This document shows, piece after piece, positions 38,089 through 46,954 of a stretch of DNA of 64,000 nt (positions are counted from its first letter, which is position 1; every line of letters starts with the position of its first letter). Origin of the DNA: Microbacterium sp. (GTDB taxonomy: Bacteria; Actinomycetota; Actinomycetes; Actinomycetales; Microbacteriaceae); NCBI RefSeq assembly GCF_031180975.1, contig NZ_JAPSLI010000001.1:399197-463196 (forward strand), written 5' to 3'. The translations under genes and the position numbers were made by a program. The notes under the pieces are model-generated. The model saw nothing but the letters and a program-made list of their open reading frames with translations, did no database searches and was not told where the DNA came from.

Positions 38089-39582
38089 TCACTCGGCGGC
38101 GAGCGCCTCGACGGGCGCGACGCGGGTCGCCAGACGGGTGGGCGTGACCGCGGCGACGAGGGTGAGCACCGCGGTCGCGGCCACGATGACCGCGACCGGT
38201 GCCCACGGCACAGCCGGAGCGACCAGGCCTGCGGGGGCGAAGTCGGGCAGCACCGGCACCGATCCGAGCAGCGACTGCGCGGCGATCCATCCGTACGCGA
38301 TGCCGAGGATCAGCCCGGTGCCGGTGGCCGCGACCGTGATGTGCAGGGCCTCGAGGAGCACCATGCGGCGCACCTGCCCGCCGGTGAGTCCGATCGCGCG
38401 CAGCAGCCCCAGCTCACGGCGGCGCTGCACCACCCCGATGGTGAGCAGGTTCACCAGGCCGACCGCGGCGATGACCGCGGAGACGGCGACGAGCACCATC
38501 ATGACGGTGGTGAACGCGTCCACCGAGGCGAAGAACGCGTCGGCGGCGTCCCCCTCGGTCTGCCGGATGAGCAGCGCCTTCGTCGATTCCATCGCGACCG
38601 CGAACATCGTCACCAGCGTGACCCCCATCACCACGCCGATCGCCATCCGGCTCGACCGCTCCGGATACCGCAGTGCGTTCTGCGCGGCGAGGCGGGCGGT
38701 CGCGCTGCCGCCGAACAGGCCGCCCACCGCACGCAGGACAGGGGGCATGACGAGGGCGGCGCCGGTGGCGAGGCCGGTGAACGAGAGCACGCCGCCGAAG
38801 AACGCCACCACCACGCCGAGCGGCGTGATCAGTCCGACCATGACGCCGCACACCAGCAGCGCGATGCCCAGGATCAGCAGGATCAGCGCGCCGACGTGGC
38901 GGGCTGGGCGGGCCGCGACCTCCTCGTGGCTGCGCTCCACCGAACCGCCCAGCGCCTGCAACGGCGTGACCGTCAGCACCCGCCGGGAGCCGACCCACGC
39001 GGCGAGCCACGTGGTGAGCGCCACGCCGACGACGGGCACCACGATACCCGGCTGCGCGAGCGTGAAGCCGTCGGGGGTGCCGTCCAGCATCCGCTCGCCG
39101 ACCAGCACGCCGCCGGCCGACACGGCGAGCCCGACCACGAGACCGAGCAGCGAACCGATCAGTCCGACGACGAAGCCCTGCCCGGTCACCTCGGCGCGCT
39201 GCGAGCGCGCCGACGCCCCGATCAGGCGCATCAGCGCGATGCGCCGCGTGCGGCCTGCGATGATCGTCGAGAACGTGTTGGCGGTGACGATGGCGGCGAC
39301 GTACATGGCGACCGCGGTCAGCAGCACCGACAGGATCGCGACGACCAGCGCCAGCATCTCGCTGTCTCCGATGAACGGATCGGCCTGCAGCACAGCGCCG
39401 ATGTAGACGGTCACCTCGACCAGGAACACCCCGAAGGCGGCGGCGAGCGCCGCGACCAGGATGCTGGCGCCCATCCCCCGGCCGCGCAGCCAGGCGAGCC
39501 TCGGGCCACGCGGCCGTTCGAGGGCGGCGGGCGCCACTGTGGCCGTCAGCGTCGACGTGCCCGAGTCGGCGGGGGCGCTCAC
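38089..39582 (-). CDS. ABC transporter permease (MacB/FtsX-type)
   Basis: 497 residues with an FtsX-like domain in each half. The first has helices around residues 40-65, 75-105 and 135-160; the second has four helices in the last 200 residues. The typical [20 protein letters not shown] stretch precedes a helix near residue 385. It starts at GTG overlapping the ATPase stop by four bases. Such MacB-type systems move signals, lipids or antimicrobials outward rather than importing solutes; the substrate is unknown. Confidence 0.85.
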   Translation of the reverse strand: MSAPADSGTSTLTATVAPAALERPRGPRLAWLRGRGMGASILVAALAAAFGVFLVEVTVYIGAVLQADPFIGDSEMLALVVAILSVLLTAVAMYVAAIVTANTFSTIIAGRTRRIALMRLIGASARSQRAEVTGQGFVVGLIGSLLGLVVGLAVSAGGVLVGERMLDGTPDGFTLAQPGIVVPVVGVALTTWLAAWVGSRRVLTVTPLQALGGSVERSHEEVAARPARHVGALILLILGIALLVCGVMVGLITPLGVVVAFFGGVLSFTGLATGAALVMPPVLRAVGGLFGGSATARLAAQNALRYPERSSRMAIGVVMGVTLVTMFAVAMESTKALLIRQTEGDAADAFFASVDAFTTVMMVLVAVSAVIAAVGLVNLLTIGVVQRRRELGLLRAIGLTGGQVRRMVLLEALHITVAATGTGLILGIAYGWIAAQSLLGSVPVLPDFAPAGLVAPAVPWAPVAVIVAATAVLTLVAAVTPTRLATRVAPVEALAAE

Positions 39583-40340
39583 GCCGCCACCTCGGCGGCG
39601 AGCATGTACGACGCGATCTGCTCGGCGCTCTGCCGCGGGTGGTCGGCGGTGATACGCCCGTCGCCGAGGAACAGCACCCGGTCGGCGTGGCTGGCGGCGA
39701 CGGCGTCGTGTGTGACCATCGCGATGGACTGCCCGTGCTCGCGGCTGGCCCTGGCGAGCAGCTGCAGCACCTCGCGCCCGGTGGCGGAGTCGAGGTTGCC
39801 GGTCGGCTCGTCGGCGAAGACCAGGTCGGGCGCGGTGGCGAGGGCCCTGGCGATCGCGACGCGCTGCTGCTGCCCGCCTGAGAGCTGATGCGGACGGTGG
39901 GTGAGCCGCGCCCCGAGTCCGAGGGTGTCGATGAGCGCGTCGATGCGGGCGCGCTCCATGGCGCTCGGGCGGCGGCCGTCGAGCTCGAACGGCAGCAGGA
40001 TGTTGCCCAGTGCGTCGAGCGTCGGCACCAGGTTGAACGCCTGGAAGATGAATCCGACGCGGCGCCGGCGCAGCACGGTCATGTCCAGATCGCCGAGGCC
40101 GGTGATCTCGGTGTCGCCGATCCAGACGCGCCCCTCGGTCGGGGTGTCCAGGCCCGCCATGATGTGCATGAGCGTGGACTTGCCGGAGCCGGACGGCCCC
40201 ATGATCGCGGTGAACTGGCCGCGGCGGATGCCGACGCTGACGTCGTCGAGGGCGCGGACGCCGGCATCGCCGGTGCCGTAGGTCTTGGTGAGGTGCTGGA
40301 CGCGGGCGGCGAGGCCCAGGTCCGAGGTCGTGATCTCCAT
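39579..40340 (-). CDS. ABC transporter ATP-binding protein (MacB/LolD-type)
   Basis: 253 residues. Motifs: [65 protein letters not shown], and MVTHD. The IFQ.FNL and GNLDS text is characteristic of the MacB/LolD group. It pairs with the adjacent FtsX-type permease. A TAGCGT box seven bases before the ATG (40348-40353) suggests leaderless transcription. The two-component system next door may regulate it. Confidence 0.9.
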   Translation of the reverse strand: MEITTSDLGLAARVQHLTKTYGTGDAGVRALDDVSVGIRRGQFTAIMGPSGSGKSTLMHIMAGLDTPTEGRVWIGDTEITGLGDLDMTVLRRRRVGFIFQAFNLVPTLDALGNILLPFELDGRRPSAMERARIDALIDTLGLGARLTHRPHQLSGGQQQRVAIARALATAPDLVFADEPTGNLDSATGREVLQLLARASREHGQSIAMVTHDAVAASHADRVLFLGDGRITADHPRQSAEQIASYMLAAEVAA

Positions 40341-40473
40341 GCCTTCGACGCTATTTCCGGGGGTGCGGACGTCGCGTCGCCCGCCGGATGCATTCGCGCT
40401 ACATCGGCAGGATGATTCGTCGTGCGCCGCCGGGCGGGCGGGTCGCGCCGGCGGGTCGGCGGGTGGCGGCGGG

Positions 40474-41109
40474 TCAGGCCAGGCCGTGCTCGAAAGCGAA
40501 CACGACCAGCTGCACCCGGTCGCGCAGCGCGAGCTTGGTGAGGATGCGGGAGATGTGCGTCTTCACGGTGGCCTCGCTGAGGTACTCGCGGGCGGCGATC
40601 TCGGCGTTCGAGAGCCCGCGCGCCGCGAGGGCGAAGATCTCCCGTTCGCGGTCGGTGAGTTCGCCGTACGACGGCGGCACCGGCTTGGCGGCAGGCGTGA
40701 AATGCGCGAAGAGTTCACGCGTGGCGGATGCCGCGATCACGCTCGAACCGGCGTGCACGGTGCGGATGGCCGCGAGGAGGAACTCCGGGTCGGCGTCCTT
40801 GAGCAGGAACCCGCTGGCCCCCTGCTGGATCGCCCTGGCGGCGGCCTCGTCGAGGTCGAACGTGGTCAGCATGACGATGCGCGGCGCATCGGGCCGGGAC
40901 AGGATCTGCGAGGTGGCAGTGAGGCCGTCCATCACCGGCATCCGGATGTCCATCAGCACGACATCCGGGGCGGTGCGGGCGACCACGTCGACCGCCTCCC
41001 GACCGTCCCCGGCCTCGCCGACCACGTCCATGTCGGGCTGGGAGGCGACGAGCATGCGGACGCCGGCGCGGAACAGCGCCTGGTCGTCGACGAGCACGAC
41101 CCTGATCAT
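40474..41109 (-). CDS. NarL/LuxR-family response regulator
   Basis: 211 residues. The receiver domain has the acidic pair VVLVDDQ and phosphoacceptor Asp in VVLMDIRMPVMDG near residue 54; the C-terminal LuxR-type HTH reads LTDREREIFALAARGLSNAE, then IAAREYLSEATVKTHIS. AGGAGG precedes the ATG. It is encoded 28 bp after its kinase and next to the MacB-type ABC genes, which are likely targets. Confidence 0.92.
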   Translation of the reverse strand: MIRVVLVDDQALFRAGVRMLVASQPDMDVVGEAGDGREAVDVVARTAPDVVLMDIRMPVMDGLTATSQILSRPDAPRIVMLTTFDLDEAAARAIQQGASGFLLKDADPEFLLAAIRTVHAGSSVIAASATRELFAHFTPAAKPVPPSYGELTDREREIFALAARGLSNAEIAAREYLSEATVKTHISRILTKLALRDRVQLVVFAFEHGLA

Positions 41110-41137
41110 GCGGCCCTCCTGGTGTCGCTCGGATTCG

Positions 41138-42340
41138 TCATCCGTGCGGCCCCGGACTCGCCGACGGGCCGATCGGCAGCGTCGCCCGGACGACGAACTG
41201 CCCGGCATCCCGCTCCGCATCGAGCGTACCGCCCGCCAGTTGCGCGCGTTCCCGCATACCGATCAGCCCGTGCCCGCCGCTCGACGGTGCCGTGGCGACG
41301 GCGACGGCGTTGCGCACCTCGATGTCGACGCGATCCGCCCACCATGACAGGCGCACCACGACGTCACCCTCACCGTGCCGGATCGCGTTCGTGAGCGCCT
41401 CCTGCAGGATGCGGTAGACGGCCAGCTGGATCGCGCCCGGCGGTTCGGCCGGCGGCATCGGGTCGACGGTGACTCGCGGCTCGACGCCGGCCCTGCGCAC
41501 CTGCGCGAACAGCGCCTCAAGGTCGGCGAGGGTCGGCTGCGGCCCGTCGCCCTGGCGGTGCCGGAGCTGGGTGAGCAGCATCCGCACGTCCGACAGCGCG
41601 GCGCGCGCGGTCTGCGCGATGGTGCCCAGCGACTCCTGGGCGAGCTCGGGATGGGCGGCCGCGGCGTAGCGGGCCCCGTCTGCCTGAGCGATCACCACGG
41701 CGAGCGAGTGGGCGACGATGTCGTGCATGTCGCGGGCGATCCGGACGCGCTCCTGCTCCTCGGCGGCGGTCGCCTCGGCCTGCAACTGCGCCTCCCGGGT
41801 GGCGCGGCCGTGCAGCACCACGCGCCACAGCACGCCCGCGCCCCACGACATGGCCAGGGACAGCACCACGACGGCGCTGACCAGGCCGGCGAACGCGACG
41901 ACGCGCAACGGGTTGAGGTCGGGGCCGAACGCCCCGCCCTGCAGGAGCGTGACGTACAGTCCGGCGATGGCGCCCCCGGCGACGGCCGAGGCGCCGCCGA
42001 TCCAGAGCAGTCGCTTGGTGCCCCACGCCGCGGTCGCGAACAGCACGACGAACACCGCGATGTTGATGGGCGACGGCCACATGCCGCCGGCCATCTGCAG
42101 GACGGCGCCGATCCAGGCCACGGCGAGCGCGATGCCGGGTGCCAGGCGGGCGATCGCTGCCGCGCCCCACAGCACGATGCCGACCAGGATGTGGTGGGCG
42201 GCCTGGATGCTCGGCGCCGCGATCCAGGTGCCACCGGTGTTCGCGAGCATGACGAAGCCCAGCGGCAGCGTGATGAGGAGTCCGACGACCGCCCCGACGA
42301 TGTCGAGGGCCAGCTGATACGGCTTGAGCTGTCGGATCAC
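41138..42340 (-). CDS. Sensor histidine kinase (HisKA_3 type)
   Basis: 400 residues. About five transmembrane helices lie in the first 170 residues, with no large external sensor domain. The phosphoacceptor is in RIARDMHDIVAHSLAVVIAQ near residue 200. The ATP-binding part has EALTNAIRHGEG (N-box) and GHGLIGMRERAQLAGG (G-box). The start is GTG with a TAGCGT box six bases upstream (42347-42352), giving a leaderless mRNA. It partners the NarL-type regulator immediately downstream. Confidence 0.88.
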   Translation of the reverse strand: MIRQLKPYQLALDIVGAVVGLLITLPLGFVMLANTGGTWIAAPSIQAAHHILVGIVLWGAAAIARLAPGIALAVAWIGAVLQMAGGMWPSPINIAVFVVLFATAAWGTKRLLWIGGASAVAGGAIAGLYVTLLQGGAFGPDLNPLRVVAFAGLVSAVVVLSLAMSWGAGVLWRVVLHGRATREAQLQAEATAAEEQERVRIARDMHDIVAHSLAVVIAQADGARYAAAAHPELAQESLGTIAQTARAALSDVRMLLTQLRHRQGDGPQPTLADLEALFAQVRRAGVEPRVTVDPMPPAEPPGAIQLAVYRILQEALTNAIRHGEGDVVVRLSWWADRVDIEVRNAVAVATAPSSGGHGLIGMRERAQLAGGTLDAERDAGQFVVRATLPIGPSASPGPHG

Positions 42341-42400
42341 CCCGCCACGCTACGCGACCGCGCCCCGCCCGGCATCCATCGCGAGATGTATGCGGCGCGC

Positions 42401-42492
42401 GGCGTTCACAACTCAGGAATGATCCGGCCGCGAAGCCCGATCCGGCCCGGTTCCGGGCCCTTCGGGCCCGTTTCTCCTGAGTTGTGAACGCC
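42401..42492. repeat. Inverted-repeat element, copy 1 (CACAACTCAGGA family)
   Basis: Perfect 18-bp inverted ends (GGCGTTCACAACTCAGGA at 42401-42418 and its complement at 42475-42492) flank a 56-bp GC-rich core. The core holds a second palindrome, CGGGCCCTTCGGGCCCG. It lies between the methyltransferase stop and the kinase start. Copies 2 and 3 are at 46836-46943 and 47991-48080. Confidence 0.9.
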
Positions 42493-42503
42493 TGGCGCCG
42501 GTG

Positions 42504-43295
42504 TCACACGCGGCAGAGGATCTCGCCGTGCGGAACGAGGAACCAGCCGTCGTCGTGCTGCGACCACGCGGTCCAGGCAGCGCTGATCCGGCGCAGGTCG
42601 TCCAGGCGGGCATGCCCCTGATCGACGAGTTGCCGGGCCAGGTCGGACTCCAGGATCCGGTCCGCCCACATGCCGCCCCACCATTCGCGCTCGGCCGGGG
42701 TGGTGTAGCACCAGGTGGATGCGGTGGCGGCGATGTCGGTGAACCCGGCCGCTCGCGCCCAGGCGAGCAGACGGCGTCCGGCATCCGGCTCTCCTCCGTT
42801 CGCCCGCGCGGCGAGACGGTAGAGCCGCAGCCAGTCGTCCAGCTCAGGCAGCAGCGGGTACCAGATGAACCCGGCGTAGTCGGCGTCACGGGCAGCGACG
42901 ACGCCGCCCGGCTTCGCGACTCGGCGCATCTCGCGCAGCGACTGCACCGGGTCGCCGACGTGCTGCAGCACCTGATGCGCGTGGACGATGTCGAAGCTGT
43001 CGTCGGCGAAGCTCAGTGCGTGCACGTCCTCGACGGAGAAGTCGATGTTCGTCACGCCGTTCCTGGCCGCGAGCGCCTGCGACAGCGAGAGCGCCCCGGC
43101 GTCGATCTCTGTGGCGGTGACGCGTGCCACGCGGCCGGCGAAGTCGACGGTGATGGTGCCCGGCCCTGCCCCGACGTCGAGCAGCACGGCATCCGGCGCG
43201 AGGTGCTCGGCGAGGTAGGCGGCGGAGTTCGCGACGCTCCGGGTGTTGTGCGAGCGCAGCACCGAGCTGTGGTGCCCGTGGGTGTAGACGGCCAT
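42504..43295 (-). CDS. Class I SAM-dependent methyltransferase
   Basis: 263 residues starting MAVYTHGHHSSVLRSHNTRS. The SAM-binding loop is VLLDVGAGPGTITVDFA near residue 40, followed by ATEIDAGALSLS and the post-loop IVHAHQVLQHVGDPVQSLRE, as in UbiE-like small-molecule methyltransferases. The substrate is unknown; proximity to menaquinone genes does not by itself make it MenG. A near-consensus CAGACT box six bases before this ATG supports the start over the upstream in-frame ATG. Confidence 0.85.
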   Translation of the reverse strand: MAVYTHGHHSSVLRSHNTRSVANSAAYLAEHLAPDAVLLDVGAGPGTITVDFAGRVARVTATEIDAGALSLSQALAARNGVTNIDFSVEDVHALSFADDSFDIVHAHQVLQHVGDPVQSLREMRRVAKPGGVVAARDADYAGFIWYPLLPELDDWLRLYRLAARANGGEPDAGRRLLAWARAAGFTDIAATASTWCYTTPAEREWWGGMWADRILESDLARQLVDQGHARLDDLRRISAAWTAWSQHDDGWFLVPHGEILCRV

Positions 43296-43322
43296 CGCGC
43301 CAGTCTGCCGCACCCCGCCGGT

Positions 43323-44459
43323 TCAGCGCGGGTCGGCGATGGCGCGGCGGATCTGCTCCCGGTCGGGTTTGCCGGACGCGAGCACGGGCAGCTCATCGAC
43401 GACGATCAGGCGGGTCGGGCGGGCATGCGCACCGACCTCGGATGCCACGGCGTGCCGCGCCTGCTCGAGCTGTTCGGCCTCCGTGCGGCGCAGCGCCGCC
43501 CCGCGCGGCGCCACGATCGCGCACGCCTCGCCCCAGCGCTCGTCCGGCACCCCGATCACCACGGCACGGTCCAGCCCCGGGATGCCGCGGACGACGCGCT
43601 CCACGCGGTCGAGGGAGATGTTGATGCCGCCCGACACGATGACGTTGTCGGCCCGACCGTGCACCCGCACCACGCCGTCGTCGACCAGTCCGAGGTCGCC
43701 GGTGCGATACCAGCGGATGCCGTGCGCGTCGCGCACGAAGACCCGCTCCGTGAGGGCGTCGTCACCGAGGTACCCGTCGGCGAGCACGGGTCCGCTGACC
43801 CGCAGCTCCCCCTCCACCTGGCGGACCGTGACGCCGTCCAACGGCACCCCGTCGTACACACAGCCTCCGCTGGTCTCCGTGGAGCCGTAGGTGCGCACCA
43901 CGCGGGCCCCCACCGCCTCGGCGCGTTCCCGGATCGCCTCGGGCAGCGACTGCCCGCCGACGAGGATGGCCCGGTAGGCGCGCAGCGCCGACCTCACGAC
44001 CGGGTCGTCGGCGGCGTCCAGGAGCGTGGCCAGCTGGGCGGGCACGAGCGACGTGTACAGGTCGGCGCCCGCCGCGTGCACCAGGGTGGCGTCGGCGAAC
44101 ACGAGCGGACGGAAGCTCCCGCTCAGCAGCACGGGCTCTGTGCCGGCCAGCGCCGACCGGACGAGCGCCTGCAGCCCCGCGACGTAGCCTGCCGGCAGCG
44201 TCAGCACCCAGCGCCCGGCGCCGATGCGGGCCGCGGTCGCCTCGGCGCTCGCCCGCAGGGCGGCCGCACTCAGCACCACCTGCTTCGGGATGCCGCTGGA
44301 GCCGGATGTCGCGATGACGGCCGCCGTGCCCTCCGGCACCTCGCGCCCCGGTGCGGGAAGCATGCCCAACCCGATCGCCGGGCCGCCGTCGAGCGCGCGG
44401 CGGATGCCGTCCCGCACCTGGACGGGATCATCCCCGGGGAGGGCGATGAGTTCCGGCAT
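43323..44459 (-). CDS. menE: o-Succinylbenzoate-CoA ligase, MenE-type (AMP-binding)
   Basis: 378 residues, short for an acyl-CoA ligase, as usual for actinobacterial MenE. Motifs: ATSGSSGIPKQV (AMP-binding P-loop), TYGSTETSGGCVYDG, WYRTGDLG and the catalytic Lys in LASGKPDREQIRRA near the C-terminus. It activates o-succinylbenzoate with CoA in menaquinone synthesis. It lies eight bases after the menB stop, so the two are co-transcribed; menC is 3.6 kb away on the other strand. Confidence 0.88.
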   Translation of the reverse strand: MPELIALPGDDPVQVRDGIRRALDGGPAIGLGMLPAPGREVPEGTAAVIATSGSSGIPKQVVLSAAALRASAEATAARIGAGRWVLTLPAGYVAGLQALVRSALAGTEPVLLSGSFRPLVFADATLVHAAGADLYTSLVPAQLATLLDAADDPVVRSALRAYRAILVGGQSLPEAIRERAEAVGARVVRTYGSTETSGGCVYDGVPLDGVTVRQVEGELRVSGPVLADGYLGDDALTERVFVRDAHGIRWYRTGDLGLVDDGVVRVHGRADNVIVSGGINISLDRVERVVRGIPGLDRAVVIGVPDERWGEACAIVAPRGAALRRTEAEQLEQARHAVASEVGAHARPTRLIVVDELPVLASGKPDREQIRRAIADPR

Positions 44460-44467
44460 CCGTCACC

Positions 44468-45403
44468 TCAATAGTGCCAGGGGTACGGCGACCAGTCCGG
44501 GTCGCGCTTCTGCAGGAACGCGTCGCGGCCCTCCACGGCCTCGTCGGTGCCGTACGCGAGCCGGGTGGCCTCCCCGGCGAACACCTGCTGACCGACCAGT
44601 CCGTCGTCGACGGCGTTGAAGGCGAACTTCAGCATCCGGATCGCGGTGGGCGACTTGGTGAGGACGGTCCGCGCCATCGCGATCGCCTCGCGCTCCAGTT
44701 CGGCGTGCGGCACGACCCGGTTCACCGCGCCCATCTCATAGGCGCGCTGCGCGGAGTACTCCTCGGCGAGGAAGAACACCTCGCGGGCGATCTTCTGACC
44801 GGTCTGGCGCGCCATGTACGCGGAGCCGTATCCGGCGTCGAAGCTGCCGACATCGGCATCCGTCTGCTTGAACCGGCCGTGCTCGGCACTCGCGATCGTC
44901 AGATCGCAGACCACGTGCAGCGAGTGTCCGCCCCCCGCCGCCCAACCCGGCACCACCGCGATGACCACCTTCGGCATGAACCGGATGAGCCGCTGCACCT
45001 CGAGGATGTGCAACCGGCCGGCACGGGCCTGCGCCTCGCCACCCGGGTCGGTCCCGGCGCCTGTGGACGGGTCGTCCTCCGCGTACTGGTACCCGTCGCG
45101 TCCGCGGATGCGCTGGTCGCCGCCCGAGCAGAACGCCCAGCCGCCGTCCTTCGGACTGGGGCCGTTCCCGGTGAGCAGCACGACCCCGATCCGGGGGTCC
45201 TGCCGCGCTATGTCGAGTGCCTGGTACAGCTCGTCGACGGTGTGCGGGCGGAACGCGTTGCGCACCTCGGGGCGGTCGAGCGCGACCCGGGCGATCCGGC
45301 CGTCCCGCGACACGTGCGCCGTGATGTCGGTGTAGCGCTCAGCGCCGGGCGCGAACGTCCACTCGGCAGGGTCGAACAGTTCGGAGACGAAGTCGTCGGT
45401 CAC
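44468..45403 (-). CDS. menB: 1,4-dihydroxy-2-naphthoyl-CoA synthase
   Basis: 311 residues from a GTG that follows a TAGGCT box by seven bases (45411-45416), which excludes the longer open frame. Crotonase-fold MenB signatures: VLLTGNGPSPKDGGWAFCSG followed by GDQR, GWAAGGGHSLHVVCDLTIAS, GSFDAGYGSAYMARQ (catalytic loop) and the conserved C-terminus RDPDWSPYPWHY. It closes the second ring of the naphthoquinone by Dieckmann-type condensation of o-succinylbenzoyl-CoA. Coupled to menE. Confidence 0.93.
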   Translation of the reverse strand: MTDDFVSELFDPAEWTFAPGAERYTDITAHVSRDGRIARVALDRPEVRNAFRPHTVDELYQALDIARQDPRIGVVLLTGNGPSPKDGGWAFCSGGDQRIRGRDGYQYAEDDPSTGAGTDPGGEAQARAGRLHILEVQRLIRFMPKVVIAVVPGWAAGGGHSLHVVCDLTIASAEHGRFKQTDADVGSFDAGYGSAYMARQTGQKIAREVFFLAEEYSAQRAYEMGAVNRVVPHAELEREAIAMARTVLTKSPTAIRMLKFAFNAVDDGLVGQQVFAGEATRLAYGTDEAVEGRDAFLQKRDPDWSPYPWHY

Positions 45404-45413
45404 GGCTCTCAGC

Positions 45414-45473
45414 CTAGTTCGCGATGACGCGGCGCCCGGCGGGCTAGTTCGCCATGGCCTGGCGACCGGCGGG
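45414..45473 (-). repeat. 30-bp tandem duplication covering a gene's stop codon
   Basis: Two adjacent 30-base units, 45414-45443 and 45444-45473, share the pattern CTAGTTCGCNATGNCNNGGC ending CGGCGGG. On the minus strand each encodes PAGR, three or four variable residues, AN, stop. The second (distal) unit lies just past the real stop of the 45444-46445 gene, so it duplicates the last ten codons including the stop. Confidence 0.75.
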
Positions 45474-46445
45474 CTGCTCTGCGGCGCGACGCGCCTTGCG
45501 CCAGCCGTCGACGACGTCCCAGACCGCGAACGCGACGATCGCGACCCCGGTGATCGCGGCGAGCACCGCGAGCACCCCGCCCTGCCCTGACGGCTCCGCG
45601 GACTGCACAGCACCGCTGCCCACCAGGCTGTCCACGAACGCCGGGTTCACCAGCTCGCCGCGGCCGAGCAGTGTCAGCGCCCAGCTCACGAACAGCACGG
45701 CCAGGGCGGAGTTCACGATCGCGAGTGTCGTCGTCCAGCGCCGCGCGGCGTACACCGCGACGGCGAGCGCCGCCTCGAGGACGATCAGTGCGAACAGGCC
45801 CGCGATCCCCCACGGCCACAGTTCCGGGTTCAGGATCGGCAGCGCCCGGGCGTCCTCCTGGACGAAGCCACGGAACCGGTCCCACAGGATCGCGCCGACG
45901 GCGATGGCGAGGAACACCAGCGAACCGATCAGCTCGCTGCGCCCCGCCCCGTCGTCCTGCTGCTCGGGCAGCTGGTCGACATCCCACTTCACGCCCGTGT
46001 CGGTGCCGGTGCGCTCGAGGACGGCGAAGACCAGCGTCGTCCAGAACGACACGTGCACGATCACCGAGAGCCCCATCGCGATCACGGACGCGAACACTTC
46101 GCCGACGGTGGCGTCGCCGAGCACCTCGGCGATCGCGACGCCCAGCATCGCGCAAGCCGGCACGACGATGAGCAGCAGCCTCAGCAGCCGCCACCAGGTC
46201 AAGAAGTACCGCGGGCCGATGAGGTGCAGCGGCCGGTCGGCGTAGCCTGCCGCGAGGATGCCGGGGTCGCCGAGCTCGGTCAGCACGGCGCGCTCGGCCT
46301 GCTCGCGGCTCTCACCCTGCTCGAGGCGGGCCTCGACGGCGTCGTCGATGGACGCCTGCAGCTCGGCGCGGACGTCGGCCTGCACATCAGGGCGCAGGCT
46401 GCGGATGGTGGCGGAGATGTAGCGCTCCGTCAGGGTGGCGGTCAT
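45444..46445 (-). CDS. Permease-prefix-domain membrane protein controlled by PadR
   Basis: 333 residues. The N-terminal 75 residues are a soluble helical domain (MTATLTERYISATIRSLRPD, RAELQASIDDAVEARLEQGE, ELGDP) of the type found in front of permeases and DUF1700-like proteins. About seven transmembrane helices follow. No transport or enzyme motif was recognised. Start at the ATG with GAGAA upstream, directly after the PadR stop. PadR plus such a membrane protein is a common stress-responsive pair; the function is unknown. Confidence 0.75.
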   Translation of the reverse strand: MTATLTERYISATIRSLRPDVQADVRAELQASIDDAVEARLEQGESREQAERAVLTELGDPGILAAGYADRPLHLIGPRYFLTWWRLLRLLLIVVPACAMLGVAIAEVLGDATVGEVFASVIAMGLSVIVHVSFWTTLVFAVLERTGTDTGVKWDVDQLPEQQDDGAGRSELIGSLVFLAIAVGAILWDRFRGFVQEDARALPILNPELWPWGIAGLFALIVLEAALAVAVYAARRWTTTLAIVNSALAVLFVSWALTLLGRGELVNPAFVDSLVGSGAVQSAEPSGQGGVLAVLAAITGVAIVAFAVWDVVDGWRKARRAAEQPAGRQAMAN

Positions 46446-46446
46446 G

Positions 46447-46791
46447 TCAGTTCTCCTTCTCGTCGAGTGCGGCGGTCGCGGCGGCGATGGCGGCGACCTC
46501 ACGGGTGAGGGTCTCGGCGAGGCGGATGCCGGCTGCCGAGGTGCGGTAGAACTTGCGCGGCCTCGCCTCATCGGTGTTCCACTCGCTGTCGAGGTACCCC
46601 TGCTTCTCCAGGCGTCGCAGCAGGGGGTACAGCGTGTTCGCGTCGGTGGGGAATCCGGCCGCCGCGAGTTGCTCCAGCAGCCCGTAGCCGTAGCCGGGCG
46701 CGCGCAGCAGCTGCAGGCTGGCCAGCACGATCGTGCCGCGCCGGAGCTCCTGCAGGTGGCCGTCGAAGTCGTCCTCGTTCATGTTCGACAT
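46447..46791 (-). CDS. PadR family transcriptional regulator
   Basis: About 114 residues. The PadR winged helix is clear: GTIVLASLQLLRAPGYGYGL, TDANTLYPLLRRLEKQGYLD and RPRKFYRTSAAG. The exact start is unsure: ATG at 46791, ATG at 46782 or GTG at 46806 are all in frame, and no ribosome-binding site precedes any of them. A TGTGTG-A-CACACA palindrome sits just upstream and is a likely autoregulatory operator. Confidence 0.85.
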   Translation of the reverse strand: MSNMNEDDFDGHLQELRRGTIVLASLQLLRAPGYGYGLLEQLAAAGFPTDANTLYPLLRRLEKQGYLDSEWNTDEARPRKFYRTSAAGIRLAETLTREVAAIAAATAALDEKEN

Positions 46792-46796
46792 GATAT

Positions 46797-46809
46797 TGTG
46801 TGACACACA
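46797..46809. promoter_or_regulatory. Likely PadR operator
   Basis: TGTGTGACACACA is a perfect odd-length palindrome six bases upstream of the proposed padR start, within the AT-richer stretch TGATATTGTG. Its position over the start region fits negative autoregulation. Confidence 0.55.
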
Positions 46810-46835
46810 TCATCGTCAACCAGACATCATCGTGT

Positions 46836-46943
46836 GGCCCGCCTGCTGTTCATAACTCAGGAACAGCAGCCCCGGTTCGACCGAAACCGCGCCGGAACGG
46901 CACTGTGCACGCCGAGTCTCCTGAGTTGTGAACGAGGCGGGCC
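46836..46943. repeat. Inverted-repeat element, copy 2
   Basis: The outer arms extend the family ends: GGCCCGCC, a 2-bp bulge, then GTTCATAACTCAGGA on the left (46836-46862) against the complement on the right (46919-46943). The core differs from copies 1 and 3. It occupies the padR-GNAT divergent gap and its right end touches the CATGATGGAGCCATG start region of the GNAT gene. Confidence 0.88.
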
Positions 46944-46954
46944 ATGATGGAGCC

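Noticed and set aside
45404..45613. 70-residue N-terminal extension of MenB
   Set aside because: Low-complexity Ser/Arg sequence overlapping the neighbouring gene; a TAGGCT promoter box marks the GTG at 45403.
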